A stretch of DNA of 57,981 bases from an uncultured Lachnospiraceae bacterium (GCA_900316165.1 ONBW01000009.1:1-57981); one strand, 5' to 3'. Counted from the stretch's first letter, positions 17,521 to 25,174 are shown. The notes: a model not told the origin generated them from the letters alone. A program made the numbers and translations.

Positions 17521-19106
17521 TGAATACAGACGATTTTAAAGAAGTTACAAATACAACAGGCACAGGCTCTGACAGCAGCAAAGACGACAGCAGCGATTAT
17601 GAGGATATCTGCTACGTCTGCCGCCGCCCTGAGCATGTGGCTGGCAAAATGATACATATCCCGGGTGGAATCTGCATCTGCGAGGACTGCCTTCAGAAGA
17701 CATTTGACGCGATGAATTCTATTCCTGGATTTTCAGGAACTACGCCTTGGCAGCCTCAGAATAATAGTTCAAATGATTCTACTGCCACCAGTCAGCCTGA
17801 AAAGCCGGATGGTGATGACAAGGAAGAAAAAAATAAAAGCTCAAAGATCCCGCAGTTTTCTATGCTCGATTTAAACGACATCGCCGGACTTTTTCAGGGA
17901 GCTTCTCCTGTTCCTGAGAACCAGAAACTCAAGAAGCGCCACGAGAAGAGAAAGCACAAGAAGGGGCTTTTGACTGAAGGTCCTGTTTTCGATATCAAAA
18001 ATATTCCGCCTCCTCACCGTATCAAGGCTGCCTTAGATGATTACGTAGTAGGGCAGGAGAAGGCGAAGAAGGTTATGTCTGTCGCTGTCTACAATCACTA
18101 CAAGAGAGTCATCGATTCCGACAATCTCCTTGACAGCGATAATGACGACGACATCGAGATAGAAAAGTCAAATATCCTTATGATCGGACCTACTGGTTCC
18201 GGTAAAACCTATCTCGTAAAGACCTTAGCAAAGCTTCTCGATGTGCCGCTTGCGATAACTGACGCGACGACTCTTACTGAGGCCGGCTATATCGGTGATG
18301 ATATCGAGTCTGTCGTAAGTAAGCTCCTCGCCGCTGCTGACAATGACGTAGAAAAGGCTGAACACGGCATCATCTTTATAGATGAGATCGATAAGCTCGC
18401 CAAGAAGAATTCTGCTACTAATCGTGATATAAATGGTGAATCTGTTCAGCAGGGAATGCTCAAGCTTTTAGAGGGCGCTGAGATCGAGGTTCCTGTAGGT
18501 GCCTCATCAAAGAACGCAATGGTTCCAATGACTATCGTAGATACTACGAACATTCTATTTATCTGCGGCGGTGCATTCCCTAGACTTACTGATATAATAA
18601 GAGAGCGCCTTAAAAAGACGAGCTCTATCGGTTTCGTGGCTGATATCGGCGATGAGTACGATAAGGACGAGGACGTTCTGCCGAAGGTTACTCCTGAGGA
18701 TTTAAAGAAATTCGGTTTCATTCCTGAGTTTATCGGCCGTCTTCCGGTTGTAGTGACGCTTGAAGAGCTTTCAAAGGAAATGCTTGTAAAAATACTCACT
18801 GACCCTAAGAACGCTATCATAAAGCAGTATCAGAAGCTTCTCGCCTTAGATGAGGTGGACCTCGAGTTTGATCAGGATGCCTTGGAGTATATAGCTGAGA
18901 AAGCACAGGAGAAGAAGCTCGGTGCCCGTGCGCTGCGTTCTATTATCGAGGAGTTCATGATTGACATCATGTATGAGATCCCGAAGGATCCTGAGATTGG
19001 TAAAGTCACTATCACAAGGGATTACCTCGAGAAGAAGGGCTCTCCGAAGATTGAGATGCGTAAGGATATAGTGCCGAGACTGGAGTCAAGTGGGGTTACG
19101 GCGTAA
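17520..19106 (+). CDS. ClpX-like AAA+ protease ATPase with long linker
   Basis: A 528-residue unfoldase of the ClpX family. The zinc-binding domain uses C31, C34, C54 and C57 (CYVC, CEDC). A low-complexity Ser/Asp/Lys-rich linker of roughly 90 residues follows, absent from normal ClpX of about 420 residues. The AAA+ domain has LDDYVVGQEKAKKVM, Walker A GPTGSGKT near residue 222, Walker B IIFIDEIDK, the ClpP-docking IGF (SSIGFVAD) and sensor 2 GARALRSI. The IGF loop suggests it docks with ClpP. No clpP is adjacent, so this may be a second, specialised ClpX. Confidence 0.9.
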   Translation: MNTDDFKEVTNTTGTGSDSSKDDSSDYEDICYVCRRPEHVAGKMIHIPGGICICEDCLQKTFDAMNSIPGFSGTTPWQPQNNSSNDSTATSQPEKPDGDDKEEKNKSSKIPQFSMLDLNDIAGLFQGASPVPENQKLKKRHEKRKHKKGLLTEGPVFDIKNIPPPHRIKAALDDYVVGQEKAKKVMSVAVYNHYKRVIDSDNLLDSDNDDDIEIEKSNILMIGPTGSGKTYLVKTLAKLLDVPLAITDATTLTEAGYIGDDIESVVSKLLAAADNDVEKAEHGIIFIDEIDKLAKKNSATNRDINGESVQQGMLKLLEGAEIEVPVGASSKNAMVPMTIVDTTNILFICGGAFPRLTDIIRERLKKTSSIGFVADIGDEYDKDEDVLPKVTPEDLKKFGFIPEFIGRLPVVVTLEELSKEMLVKILTDPKNAIIKQYQKLLALDEVDLEFDQDALEYIAEKAQEKKLGARALRSIIEEFMIDIMYEIPKDPEIGKVTITRDYLEKKGSPKIEMRKDIVPRLESSGVTA

Positions 19107-19187
19107 ATTTTTGTTTTCTGTTTCTGACCAGTTTTGGTTAATGTGACTTTTGTTTTGGGGAGATGTTAATAAAAGAGAGGGGATTCT

Positions 19188-19661
19188 ATGAGAAGTTTTT
19201 CGATTTCACATAAAAAAGATTTCATGTCAGCCGTGCTTCTGCACGATGATTTTGATGACTTTACTCTTAGTGAGGCCACGGTTAAGACCGCGGTCTCATT
19301 TGTGATTGACGGAAAAATAAACGCTGATTTCTTCAGCTCTGAGGATCCGGCACCTGCAGAGCCGTTTGTGAGGTATGGAGAGATAAGAAACTTTTTCTTT
19401 GAGATTATAAAAGGGAAGAGGACACCTGTCTATTTCAAATTCGTTTTCCATGCTCCGAAGGCTTTGGTTGAAAAAATTCTTGCTGAGGCCGATTCGGGCT
19501 TTTCAATTCAGGATATAAATTCACTTTCTTTTACGGCCACGTTTAAGGACGGTGCGCTTTCTGTCATCTCCGGTACTAATCTGGCCACATTTTCGCTTGA
19601 TAAGAGCGTGGATGAGGCGTGGGATAAGTATGTGGAGGGTTTCCTGGCTAAATTTGAATAA
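19188..19661 (+). CDS. DUF5721-like protein of unknown function
   Basis: A 157-residue soluble protein. The pattern of an early phenylalanine/leucine-rich strand (DDFDDFTLSEATVKT), FVIDGKINADFF, and the central FFFEIIKGKRTPVYFKFVFH resembles the DUF5721 family, which I recall as common in Lachnospiraceae. No catalytic motif, signal or membrane segment is seen. A GAGAGGGG ribosome site precedes the ATG. It is 81 bp downstream of the ClpX-like gene. Function is unknown. Confidence 0.7.
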   Translation: MRSFSISHKKDFMSAVLLHDDFDDFTLSEATVKTAVSFVIDGKINADFFSSEDPAPAEPFVRYGEIRNFFFEIIKGKRTPVYFKFVFHAPKALVEKILAEADSGFSIQDINSLSFTATFKDGALSVISGTNLATFSLDKSVDEAWDKYVEGFLAKFE

Positions 19662-19687
19662 TCAAGTGGCTTTAAATGCAATCTTTC

Positions 19688-19754
19688 AGCCGCCACAGCT
19701 AACAGCTCACTAGGTCACGTCTCCCTGTTCGTTCGCTGTTTAGCTGTGGCGGCT
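19688..19754. repeat. Long-stem inverted repeat after the DUF5721 gene
   Basis: AGCCGCCACAGCTAACAGC (19688-19706) pairs with 19735-19754 with one unpaired base, around a 28-base loop. There is no clean T-run, so it may be a REP-like palindrome or a weak terminator. Confidence 0.6.
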
Positions 19755-19820
19755 GTTATTTTGCAGGTAATCTTAATAAAATATAGTTGATACAAGGACC
19801 AAGAAACGAAAAGTGGAAAG

Positions 19821-20034
19821 TTATCCACATGTAAACAGTGGGATGATAAGGAGTTGTCCACCGGTGTCAACAGAATTTTGTGGAGGAAATTGCGGGAAAA
19901 AGTGGTTTTGAGGGGTTTATCAACGGAGTTGTAAACTCTATTCACATTTCGTGTCCACGGGTGTTTAGTTGAATGATGCGTCATAAGGCGTAAAATTCGA
20001 ATTGTTGTACGAGTGTGGATAGAATTGTGGATAA
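19821..20034. promoter_or_regulatory. Cluster of DnaA-box-like sites
   Basis: Perfect DnaA boxes TTATCCACA at 19821-19829 (plus) and 20026-20034 (TGTGGATAA, minus), a one-mismatch box at 20014-20022 (TGTGGATAG), and weaker relatives TTGTCCACC (19854-19862) and TTATCAACG (19918-19926). An A/T-rich segment (19756-19795) precedes them. The stretch has no gene. dnaA and dnaN are not nearby, so I do not call it oriC; it may be a DnaA-titrating or regulatory cluster. Confidence 0.5.
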
Positions 20035-20056
20035 ATCGTGGAAAACAAATCGCACT

Positions 20057-20084
20057 TGCGGGCGGCGTGGTTTACGCTTATAAT
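20057..20084 (+). promoter_or_regulatory. Promoter that may give a leaderless ogg transcript
   Basis: TTGCGG (20057-20062), a 16-bp spacer and consensus TATAAT (20079-20084). The ATG starts after seven bases, which is where transcription would be expected to start. No ribosome site is present. Confidence 0.55.
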
Positions 20085-20091
20085 GCACTGT

Positions 20092-20952
20092 ATGGATAAA
20101 TATGTAGTGAAGCTGGATGACAGCATTGATTTAAAAAAGATTGCAGACAGCGGGCAGTGCTTCCGTTGGAAAGGAGTTTCTGACGGTACATTTCGGGTGA
20201 CTGCCTTTGGTAAGGTCAGATATTTTTCTCAGATTGATTCTCATTCTATAAGTATTGACTGCGATGAAGATGAGTACAATGAGATCTGGCATGATTACCT
20301 GGATGCAGGTACGAATTATGACAGGATTATTGCATCTATCGATTCTGATGATAAATTTCTTTCAGAGGCCGGCGAGTTTGGCAGAGGCATCAGAATCTTA
20401 AAGCAGGACCCGCTCGAGACGCTTATCACTTTTATTATTTCCCAGAGGAAGAACATTCCTGCGATTAAGTCATGTGTTGAAAAGCTCTGTCAGGCTGTCG
20501 GTTCTTTTATTGGTGAGTTCGATGGTGAGCAGGTCTATGCTTTCCCGTCTCTTGTGGAGCTCAGCGGTCTTTCATGCCAGAAATGCGGCGGTGAGTTCTG
20601 TTCATATAAAAAGGCTGGTCTAGACAGCTGTTCGTTAGGTTACCGTATGCCGTACATCCAGGAGACTGTGAGCAGGCTTCTTATGAATCCTGATTTGATC
20701 GAGTATCTGTGTCAGCTGGATGATGACGCTTTATATGAAGAGCTCCTTGGATTCAAGGGCGTCGGCAAGAAGGTTGCCAACTGCACTGCGCTTTTCGGCT
20801 TCCATCGTCTGGATTTCTTCCCGATTGATGTCTGGATCAAGCGTGTTATCGACGATGTCTATGGTGGTTCCTTTGATGAAAAGCGCTACAGCCCTTACGC
20901 CGGCGTAATCCAGCAGTACATGTTCTACTACGGACGGTCGAAGGGAATCTGA
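20092..20952 (+). CDS. 8-oxoguanine DNA glycosylase/AP lyase (OGG1 type)
   Basis: A 286-residue base-excision repair enzyme. The N-terminal OGG domain has SGQCFRWK; the helix-hairpin-helix GPD motif FKGVGKKVANC contains the catalytic lysine (GVGKK), and the aspartate lies in FFPIDVWIKRV. A segment with several cysteines (LSCQKCGGEFC) is inserted near residue 165 and may bind metal. The open frame reaches a GTG at 20038, but homology begins at MDKYVVKL (20092), directly behind a -10 box, so 20092 is preferred. Confidence 0.88.
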   Translation: MDKYVVKLDDSIDLKKIADSGQCFRWKGVSDGTFRVTAFGKVRYFSQIDSHSISIDCDEDEYNEIWHDYLDAGTNYDRIIASIDSDDKFLSEAGEFGRGIRILKQDPLETLITFIISQRKNIPAIKSCVEKLCQAVGSFIGEFDGEQVYAFPSLVELSGLSCQKCGGEFCSYKKAGLDSCSLGYRMPYIQETVSRLLMNPDLIEYLCQLDDDALYEELLGFKGVGKKVANCTALFGFHRLDFFPIDVWIKRVIDDVYGGSFDEKRYSPYAGVIQQYMFYYGRSKGI

Positions 20953-20993
20953 TTTACGGACTGGAATAGAAAATCCTGTCTGAGTCCGTAAAT
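20952..20993. repeat. Palindrome related to the 39-bp repeat family
   Basis: ATTTACGGACT (20952-20962) and AGTCCGTAAAT (20983-20993) are perfect 11-bp inverted arms around a 20-base loop. The TCCGTAA end and A-rich loop resemble the units at 47753-48215, but spacing differs by about one base. It fills the gap between the glycosylase and crcB genes. Confidence 0.5.
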
Positions 20994-21011
20994 GAGAATG
21001 AGGTAATGATT

Positions 21012-21377
21012 ATGTTTTTGAATTGTTTGGTTGTTGCGTTAGGTGGCGCGTGTGGCGCGGTGGGCAGATATCTGATTGGATTGCTGCCGCTGGCACCTGA
21101 TAATGGATTTCCTGTGAAAACATTCATTATAAATGTAAGTGGAGCTTTCCTGATAGGGATTATTGCGGCTCTTGTAGGAAGCCACCAGGTAAATCCGAGA
21201 CTTGTCACATTCATAAAGGTCGGCATCTGCGGCGGCTTTACTACTTTTTCAAGCTTTGCACTGGAGACAGACCAGCTTATGGCGAGCGGAAAAAACGCGG
21301 TAGCCTTTTTATATGTAATCACTAGCATCATCTGCGGCGTAATCGCAGTATTCGCAGCGCAGAAGATTATCGGATAA
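21012..21377 (+). CDS. crcB: Fluoride channel CrcB/Fluc
   Basis: A 121-residue protein with four membrane segments. Family motifs are GGACGAVGRYLIG at the N-terminus, the central FIINVSGAFLIGI, and GICGGFTTFSSFA, which lines the fluoride pore. Fluc works as an antiparallel dimer that releases cytoplasmic fluoride. An in-frame ATG also occurs at 21006; 21012 is better spaced from the GAGG ribosome site. No fluoride riboswitch is visible in the short upstream gap, and there is no second crcB copy beside it. Confidence 0.9.
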   Translation: MFLNCLVVALGGACGAVGRYLIGLLPLAPDNGFPVKTFIINVSGAFLIGIIAALVGSHQVNPRLVTFIKVGICGGFTTFSSFALETDQLMASGKNAVAFLYVITSIICGVIAVFAAQKIIG

Positions 21378-21381
21378 GAAT

Positions 21382-21420
21382 TTGACAAAAAGCGGTTCCC
21401 ACAGGAGCCGCTTTTGTCAA
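21382..21420. terminator. Bidirectional terminator
   Basis: TTGACAAAAAGCGG pairs with CCGCTTTTGTCAA around a 12-base loop; the outer A/T stretches supply U-runs on either strand. It lies between convergent crcB and the choloylglycine hydrolase gene. Confidence 0.85.
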
Positions 21421-21442
21421 AGAAAAAGTGATGACAATTACT

Positions 21443-22420
21443 TTAATTTATCTGGTTGATCTGCTGCTTTGTCACAAGCGGGTATGAAACCAGTTCCCTG
21501 CCATCTAAGTCCTCGTGGTGCATGTCGACAGCAGAAATCTGGCTGTTGTCATAGGTGCGGTAGTAGTAGATGCCGCGGTCCATATTGCAGCAGGAGGAGT
21601 AAATCGTGATCTCGTACTTGCCGTCACCTAAGTCGCAGCACCCTCGCTGCTGCTCGACAGAGCCAAGAATATGGAAGAACTGGCTCACAGAGGAATCCTC
21701 ATCGTCATTTGAGACAGAATTCATCTTTGTAAAAGCAACCTTTACGAAGCGGGAGCCGGAGGAGAGGTCACCAGGAAGACCGATACCACCCATGCCTCTG
21801 CTGTAGGGATCTAAGTCAAGCCCCTTTGCAAAGGTATTTTCAGAAGGTCCTGCGGATACGCTGCGGTAATCGTTGAGCCTGAACAGCTGCTTGTCAAAGG
21901 TCGGATTGTTGGTCATGACACCGACCGGATTGTCATAGATGTGGAGCCCGTCGCGCACCGACTCGACTACAATTGAGCCTGACTGGTCGCCAATCATCCA
22001 GTGGAGCGGCGTGATCGGAAGCTCCTTACTGAAAGGAATGTCAACAAGGCGGATTTTGTCCAGGAGAGCTCTCGCCTCATCCAGATTTTTACACTGTCCA
22101 AGAATCCAGGGAATGAATTCAAAGGGCGAAATGTTATCCCTGCCATCTGATTCTGGCTTGAAAAAATAACCGTTTCCCGGGAAATTGAGTCCTGCCATCG
22201 AGAGACCGAACTCGTTAGTCGCATCGTAGTAAAGTGGAAATCCACCGCAGACAAAGGCCATGCCGATAAGAGCATAGTGGTTATTCATCGAACCTGCTTG
22301 ACGGAACGTGATAGGAAAATTCCGTGGCGTTATCGTCACAGACTCCTGATATGAAAATTCAAGATCTAAGTTCCTGCCAAAATAATGGTCCTTTGTATGA
22401 TACATAGCACATGTACACAT
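21443..22420 (-). CDS. Choloylglycine hydrolase family (bile salt hydrolase/penicillin V acylase type)
   Basis: A 325-residue N-terminal nucleophile hydrolase. The start MCTCAMYH is chosen because removal of Met exposes C2, the catalytic nucleophile; an upstream extension to 22501 would bury it. A good GAGGTGAT ribosome site supports this. The expected Arg and Asp follow in FGRNLDLEF, and later motifs VMTNNPTFDKQL and GLPGDLSSGSRFVK match the oxyanion and substrate residues. Such enzymes cleave conjugated bile salts, penicillin V or acyl-homoserine lactones; I cannot tell which. It has no signal peptide and stands alone. Confidence 0.87.
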   Translation of the reverse strand: MCTCAMYHTKDHYFGRNLDLEFSYQESVTITPRNFPITFRQAGSMNNHYALIGMAFVCGGFPLYYDATNEFGLSMAGLNFPGNGYFFKPESDGRDNISPFEFIPWILGQCKNLDEARALLDKIRLVDIPFSKELPITPLHWMIGDQSGSIVVESVRDGLHIYDNPVGVMTNNPTFDKQLFRLNDYRSVSAGPSENTFAKGLDLDPYSRGMGGIGLPGDLSSGSRFVKVAFTKMNSVSNDDEDSSVSQFFHILGSVEQQRGCCDLGDGKYEITIYSSCCNMDRGIYYYRTYDNSQISAVDMHHEDLDGRELVSYPLVTKQQINQIN

Positions 22421-22533
22421 CTTTATCACCTCGTAACTAATGATATTTCTAAGAGTGAAAACATTTCTAATCATTAGAAGAATACCACAAACTGATTTCA
22501 AATTCCATTTGTTTTCTGCATTTTAGGAGCTGA

Positions 22534-22728
22534 TTTTACGATATAGCAGGATTTATCGCATCAGATATTGTAAAAAATGCAAAATATGATGCGATAACGT
22601 ATATTATTGATGGATTTTATGAAGGACGGGAAGATCTTTTTGATATCTGCACGTGTTCCAGAGGTAGTTGCTCCTTTTATGTATGCTTTGCAGTTGATTT
22701 TACTATACTGCTTTTGGGTGGAAAATAA
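22534..22728 (+). pseudogene. Possible gene remnant without start codon
   Basis: A 64-codon open frame without ATG lies in an otherwise empty 418-bp gap. Its first part reads like protein (for example KYDAITYIIDGFYEGREDLF), while the last 25 codons look random and Cys-rich. I do not recognise a family. The first codons overlap a perfect palindrome at 22553-22597. It may be a decayed gene or chance. Confidence 0.2.
22553..22597. repeat. Perfect 11-bp inverted repeat
   Basis: TTATCGCATCA (22553-22563) and TGATGCGATAA (22587-22597) are exact reverse complements separated by 23 bp. No T-run follows. It may be an operator-like or REP-like element. Confidence 0.55.
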
Positions 22729-22755
22729 CAGATATTTCTTAAACATCTTGTCCGC

Positions 22756-22784
22756 TTGACACGGGTTTTTAAATCCGTTAATAT
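22756..22784 (+). promoter_or_regulatory. Promoter for the 22839 gene and tRNA-Leu
   Basis: TTGACA (22756-22761), 17 bp, TAATAT (22779-22784). It lies 55 bp before the 22839 start codon; the tRNA follows in the same direction without an obvious promoter of its own. Confidence 0.8.
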
Positions 22785-22838
22785 ATATGAGTTGCAGTAA
22801 TTATGAACGCTCCGCAGCATTTTTGAAAGGAGCCTGTT

Positions 22839-23051
22839 ATGGCAGAAGAGAAGAAAACTACGACTGAGAACTCCAGCGATACAGAAGCTGAGATCATGAA
22901 GTTCCGCGAGCACCTTGGAATCAAGGATCAAGAGGAAGAGGAACCGCTTTTTGGCAAAATGGAGCAGGCGCTCAATGCTTTTTCCGAGCTTGACAGCCAG
23001 GACATTCTTGATGCCCTGAATTCTCTTTCAAAGGATGACGACGAAGAGTGA
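22839..23051 (+). CDS. Small acidic hypothetical protein
   Basis: A 70-residue highly acidic, soluble protein (many Glu and Asp, tail KDDDEE) with no signal, membrane segment or motif that I recognise. It has a strong promoter and an AAAGGAG ribosome site six bases before the ATG, which supports it being expressed. It ends 16 bp before tRNA-Leu and is probably on the same transcript. Confidence 0.65.
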   Translation: MAEEKKTTTENSSDTEAEIMKFREHLGIKDQEEEEPLFGKMEQALNAFSELDSQDILDALNSLSKDDDEE

Positions 23052-23067
23052 TTTGCTGATACGACAG

Positions 23068-23147
23068 GCGGATATGGCGGAATTGGCAGACGCGCCAGAT
23101 TTAGGTTCTGGTGGGAGACCGTGCAGGTTCAAGTCCTGTTATCCGCA
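23068..23147 (+). tRNA. tRNA-Leu (anticodon TAG)
   Basis: Acceptor stem GCGGATA (23068-23074) pairs with TATCCGC (23140-23146), with A as discriminator. The anticodon stem CCAGA/TCTGG encloses the loop TTTAGGT, giving TAG, which reads CUA and other CUN codons. A long variable arm and the T-arm GGTTCAAGTCC are present, as in class II tRNAs. CCA is not encoded. Confidence 0.95.
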
Positions 23148-23159
23148 TAATTTTTGAAA

Positions 23160-23198
23160 CCTTGAAAACCGCTTGATGACTGGTTTTCAAGGTTTTTT
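23160..23198 (+). terminator. Terminator after tRNA-Leu
   Basis: CCTTGAAAACC (23160-23170) pairs perfectly with GGTTTTCAAGG (23182-23192), followed by six T residues. luxS begins 18 bp later. Confidence 0.85.
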
Positions 23199-23215
23199 GT
23201 ATGGAGGAAAAATAA

Positions 23216-23692
23216 ATGGAAAAAATCACCAGTTTTACGATTAATCACCTGAAGCTTCTGCCGGGAGTGTATGTGTCGAGGAAGGACCACTACGGTGACG
23301 CGGTCATTACGACATTTGATCTCAGGATGACGGCGCCGAACAGAGAGCCGGTCATGAACACGGCTGAGGTGCATACTATTGAGCATCTCGGGGCAACTTT
23401 TTTAAGGAACCACAAGGAGTTTGGTGACAAGACTGTTTACTTCGGGCCAATGGGCTGCAGGACTGGATTCTACATGCTTCTCGCCGGTGACTATGACTCA
23501 AAGGACGTGCTGCCGCTCGTTATAGAGATGTTTGAATTCATCAGGGATTTTGAGGGCGACATTCCGGGCGCTGCGCCAAGAGACTGCGGAAACTATCTGG
23601 ATCAGAACCTGGGAATGGCTCATTTCCTGGCAAAGAAATACCTAGAGGTGCTTAATAACGCGACAGAGGAGAACCTGGTATATCCGGAATAA
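23216..23692 (+). CDS. luxS: S-ribosylhomocysteine lyase LuxS
   Basis: A 158-residue metalloenzyme splitting S-ribosylhomocysteine into homocysteine and DPD, the precursor of autoinducer-2. The metal site H53-x-x-E56-H57 (HTIEH) and C124 are present, along with the conserved FGPMGCRTGFY. GGAGGAAA precedes the ATG. The next gene, mtnN, supplies its substrate, so the pair forms the activated-methyl-cycle recycling route. A lone 39-bp inverted repeat of the array family lies between the two. Confidence 0.97.
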   Translation: MEKITSFTINHLKLLPGVYVSRKDHYGDAVITTFDLRMTAPNREPVMNTAEVHTIEHLGATFLRNHKEFGDKTVYFGPMGCRTGFYMLLAGDYDSKDVLPLVIEMFEFIRDFEGDIPGAAPRDCGNYLDQNLGMAHFLAKKYLEVLNNATEENLVYPE

Positions 23693-23702
23693 TGGACTGG
23701 TC

Positions 23703-23741
23703 TTACGTACAGAAACAAGAATACAAGCAATCTGTCGGTAA
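23703..23741. repeat. Lone 39-bp inverted repeat between luxS and mtnN
   Basis: TTACGTACAGA (23703-23713), a 17-base A-rich loop, then TCTGTCGGTAA (23731-23741). The arm length, loop length and sequence are the same as in the units of the nine-copy arrays at 40718 and 47753. It lies 10 bp after the luxS stop. Confidence 0.85.
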
Positions 23742-23767
23742 CGGCGTTACAAAGAAAGGAACAACAA

Positions 23768-24463
23768 ATGAAAATCGGAATTATTGGAGCTATGGAGATC
23801 GAGGTCGAGCACCTCAAGGCAGAGATGACAACAGAGCGTACAGTTGAGCGCGCCGGCATGAAATTTTTCGAGGGAAAAATCGGCAGCACCGACGTCGTAG
23901 TAGTTCAGTGCGGTGTTGGAAAAGTAAACGCTGCCGCCTGTGTTCAGATTCTCTGCGACTGCTTCGAGGTTACACACGTGATAAATACTGGAGTTGCAGG
24001 CTCAATGGATGCTGATATCGACATCGGAGATATCGTAGTTTCAGAGGACGCCATCTACCATGATTTTGACGTGACACCGCTTGGATATAAGGTCGGCGAG
24101 GTACCGGGCATCGGAACCGTAAGCTTTCCAGCTGATAAAATGCTTCACGACTGCGCAGTAAAAGCAGTTAAGGAAGCAGCACCTGACATTCATGTATTTT
24201 CAGGAAGAGTCGTATCAGGAGACCAGTTCATTGCCGGAAATGACCAGAAGGAAGCTATCCAGCAGAAGGTAGGCGGAATGTGCACTGAGATGGAAGGCAC
24301 AGCAATTGCACAGGTAGCTTACTTAAACAAGGTTCCGTTCGTAATCATCCGCGCTATCTCAGATAAGGCCGACAATTCAGGTTCTATGGACTACCCGACA
24401 TTCGAGAAGGCCGCCGCCGCACACTGTGCAGCAATCGTAGAGTACATGCTGAAAAATCTTTAA
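23768..24463 (+). CDS. mtnN: 5'-methylthioadenosine/S-adenosylhomocysteine nucleosidase
   Basis: A 231-residue nucleosidase (Pfs) that removes adenine from S-adenosylhomocysteine and methylthioadenosine. The start MKIGIIGAMEIEVEHL is typical; VINTGVAGSMD, SGDQFIAG and MCTEMEGTAIAQVA contain the ribose-binding residues, and the catalytic Asp is in IRAISDKADNSG. Length is normal. It acts just before LuxS in the same pathway. An AAAGGAAC ribosome site precedes the ATG. Confidence 0.96.
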   Translation: MKIGIIGAMEIEVEHLKAEMTTERTVERAGMKFFEGKIGSTDVVVVQCGVGKVNAAACVQILCDCFEVTHVINTGVAGSMDADIDIGDIVVSEDAIYHDFDVTPLGYKVGEVPGIGTVSFPADKMLHDCAVKAVKEAAPDIHVFSGRVVSGDQFIAGNDQKEAIQQKVGGMCTEMEGTAIAQVAYLNKVPFVIIRAISDKADNSGSMDYPTFEKAAAAHCAAIVEYMLKNL

Positions 24464-24469
24464 TCAGGA

Positions 24470-24498
24470 TTGACATCTCTTAAAAGATTGTGTACAAT
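24470..24498 (+). promoter_or_regulatory. Promoter and possible operator of the MarR gene
   Basis: TTGACA (24470-24475), 17 bp, TACAAT (24493-24498). The dyad ATTGT-GT-ACAAT (24487-24498) overlaps the -10 box, as expected for autorepression by a MarR-type dimer. Confidence 0.75.
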
Positions 24499-24530
24499 GT
24501 AATTGCGTTTTATTTTTTGGAGATGTATTT

Positions 24531-24992
24531 ATGGAAGACAACAAATATGCCTGCCTCGAACTGAAAAACCAGCTCTGCTTCCCGCTCTATGCCTGCGCGA
24601 AGGAAGTGGTCAGAGCTTATAAACCATATCTGTCGGCGCTTGATCTGACTTACACCCAGTACATCACGATGATGGTGCTCTGGGAGAAAAAGCAGATGAA
24701 TGTCAAAGAAATAGGCCGCTGCCTGTATTTGGATTCAGGCACACTTACTCCTCTTCTTAAAAAACTGGAGTCGAAGGGTTACATCTACAGGCACAGAAGT
24801 AAGACCGATGAGAGAAACCTTCTGATTTCGATAACAGATGAAGGCATGAAGCTCCGCGACAAGGCGCTTGCGGTGCCGGCTGAGATGACGAAGTGCATAA
24901 GGCTTGATGCGGATGAGGCGAAGGAGCTGTACAGGCTGCTGTACAAATTTTTGGACAACAACTGCAACTGTGATGAAAAAAAGGAGCTGTGA
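24531..24992 (+). CDS. MarR-family regulator, OhrR-like peroxide sensor
   Basis: A 153-residue winged-helix dimeric regulator. The N-terminal motif LKNQLCFPLYACAKE with C16 matches the peroxidatic cysteine of OhrR, which senses organic hydroperoxides and releases DNA on oxidation. The recognition helix region LYLDSGTLTPLLKKLE and the wing RSKTDERNLLISIT are typical. Two more cysteines are near the C-terminus (NNCNC). No ohr gene is adjacent, so the target is unclear. A dyad over its own -10 box suggests autoregulation. Confidence 0.87.
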   Translation: MEDNKYACLELKNQLCFPLYACAKEVVRAYKPYLSALDLTYTQYITMMVLWEKKQMNVKEIGRCLYLDSGTLTPLLKKLESKGYIYRHRSKTDERNLLISITDEGMKLRDKALAVPAEMTKCIRLDADEAKELYRLLYKFLDNNCNCDEKKEL

Positions 24993-25016
24993 AGCAGAAA
25001 GCACAGCTCTATTTTT
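24984..25016 (+). terminator. Terminator overlapping the MarR stop codon
   Basis: GAGCTGTG (24984-24991) pairs with CACAGCTC (25002-25009), followed by TATTTTT. The 5' arm lies inside the last codons of the gene. Confidence 0.75.
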
Positions 25017-25174
25017 ATAATTGGAGATTATTCTGCATTAAAATTGAAAACCTATTAAAAATGCAGAACCTATATATGGTAGTATTTCATGTAAAGTGAA
25101 ATCATGTCTGTGTTTTGATGCCGGACACGATTATAAATCACCGGACTATAAGGATTTAATCAGGGGAACAAGTA

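Noticed and set aside
19821-20034. Chromosomal replication origin (oriC)
   Set aside because: DnaA boxes are present, but dnaA, dnaN, rpmH and other usual origin neighbours are missing. I kept it only as a DnaA-box cluster.
20953-21011. Fluoride riboswitch before crcB
   Set aside because: The short gap contains only a simple palindrome; the fluoride riboswitch core is absent.
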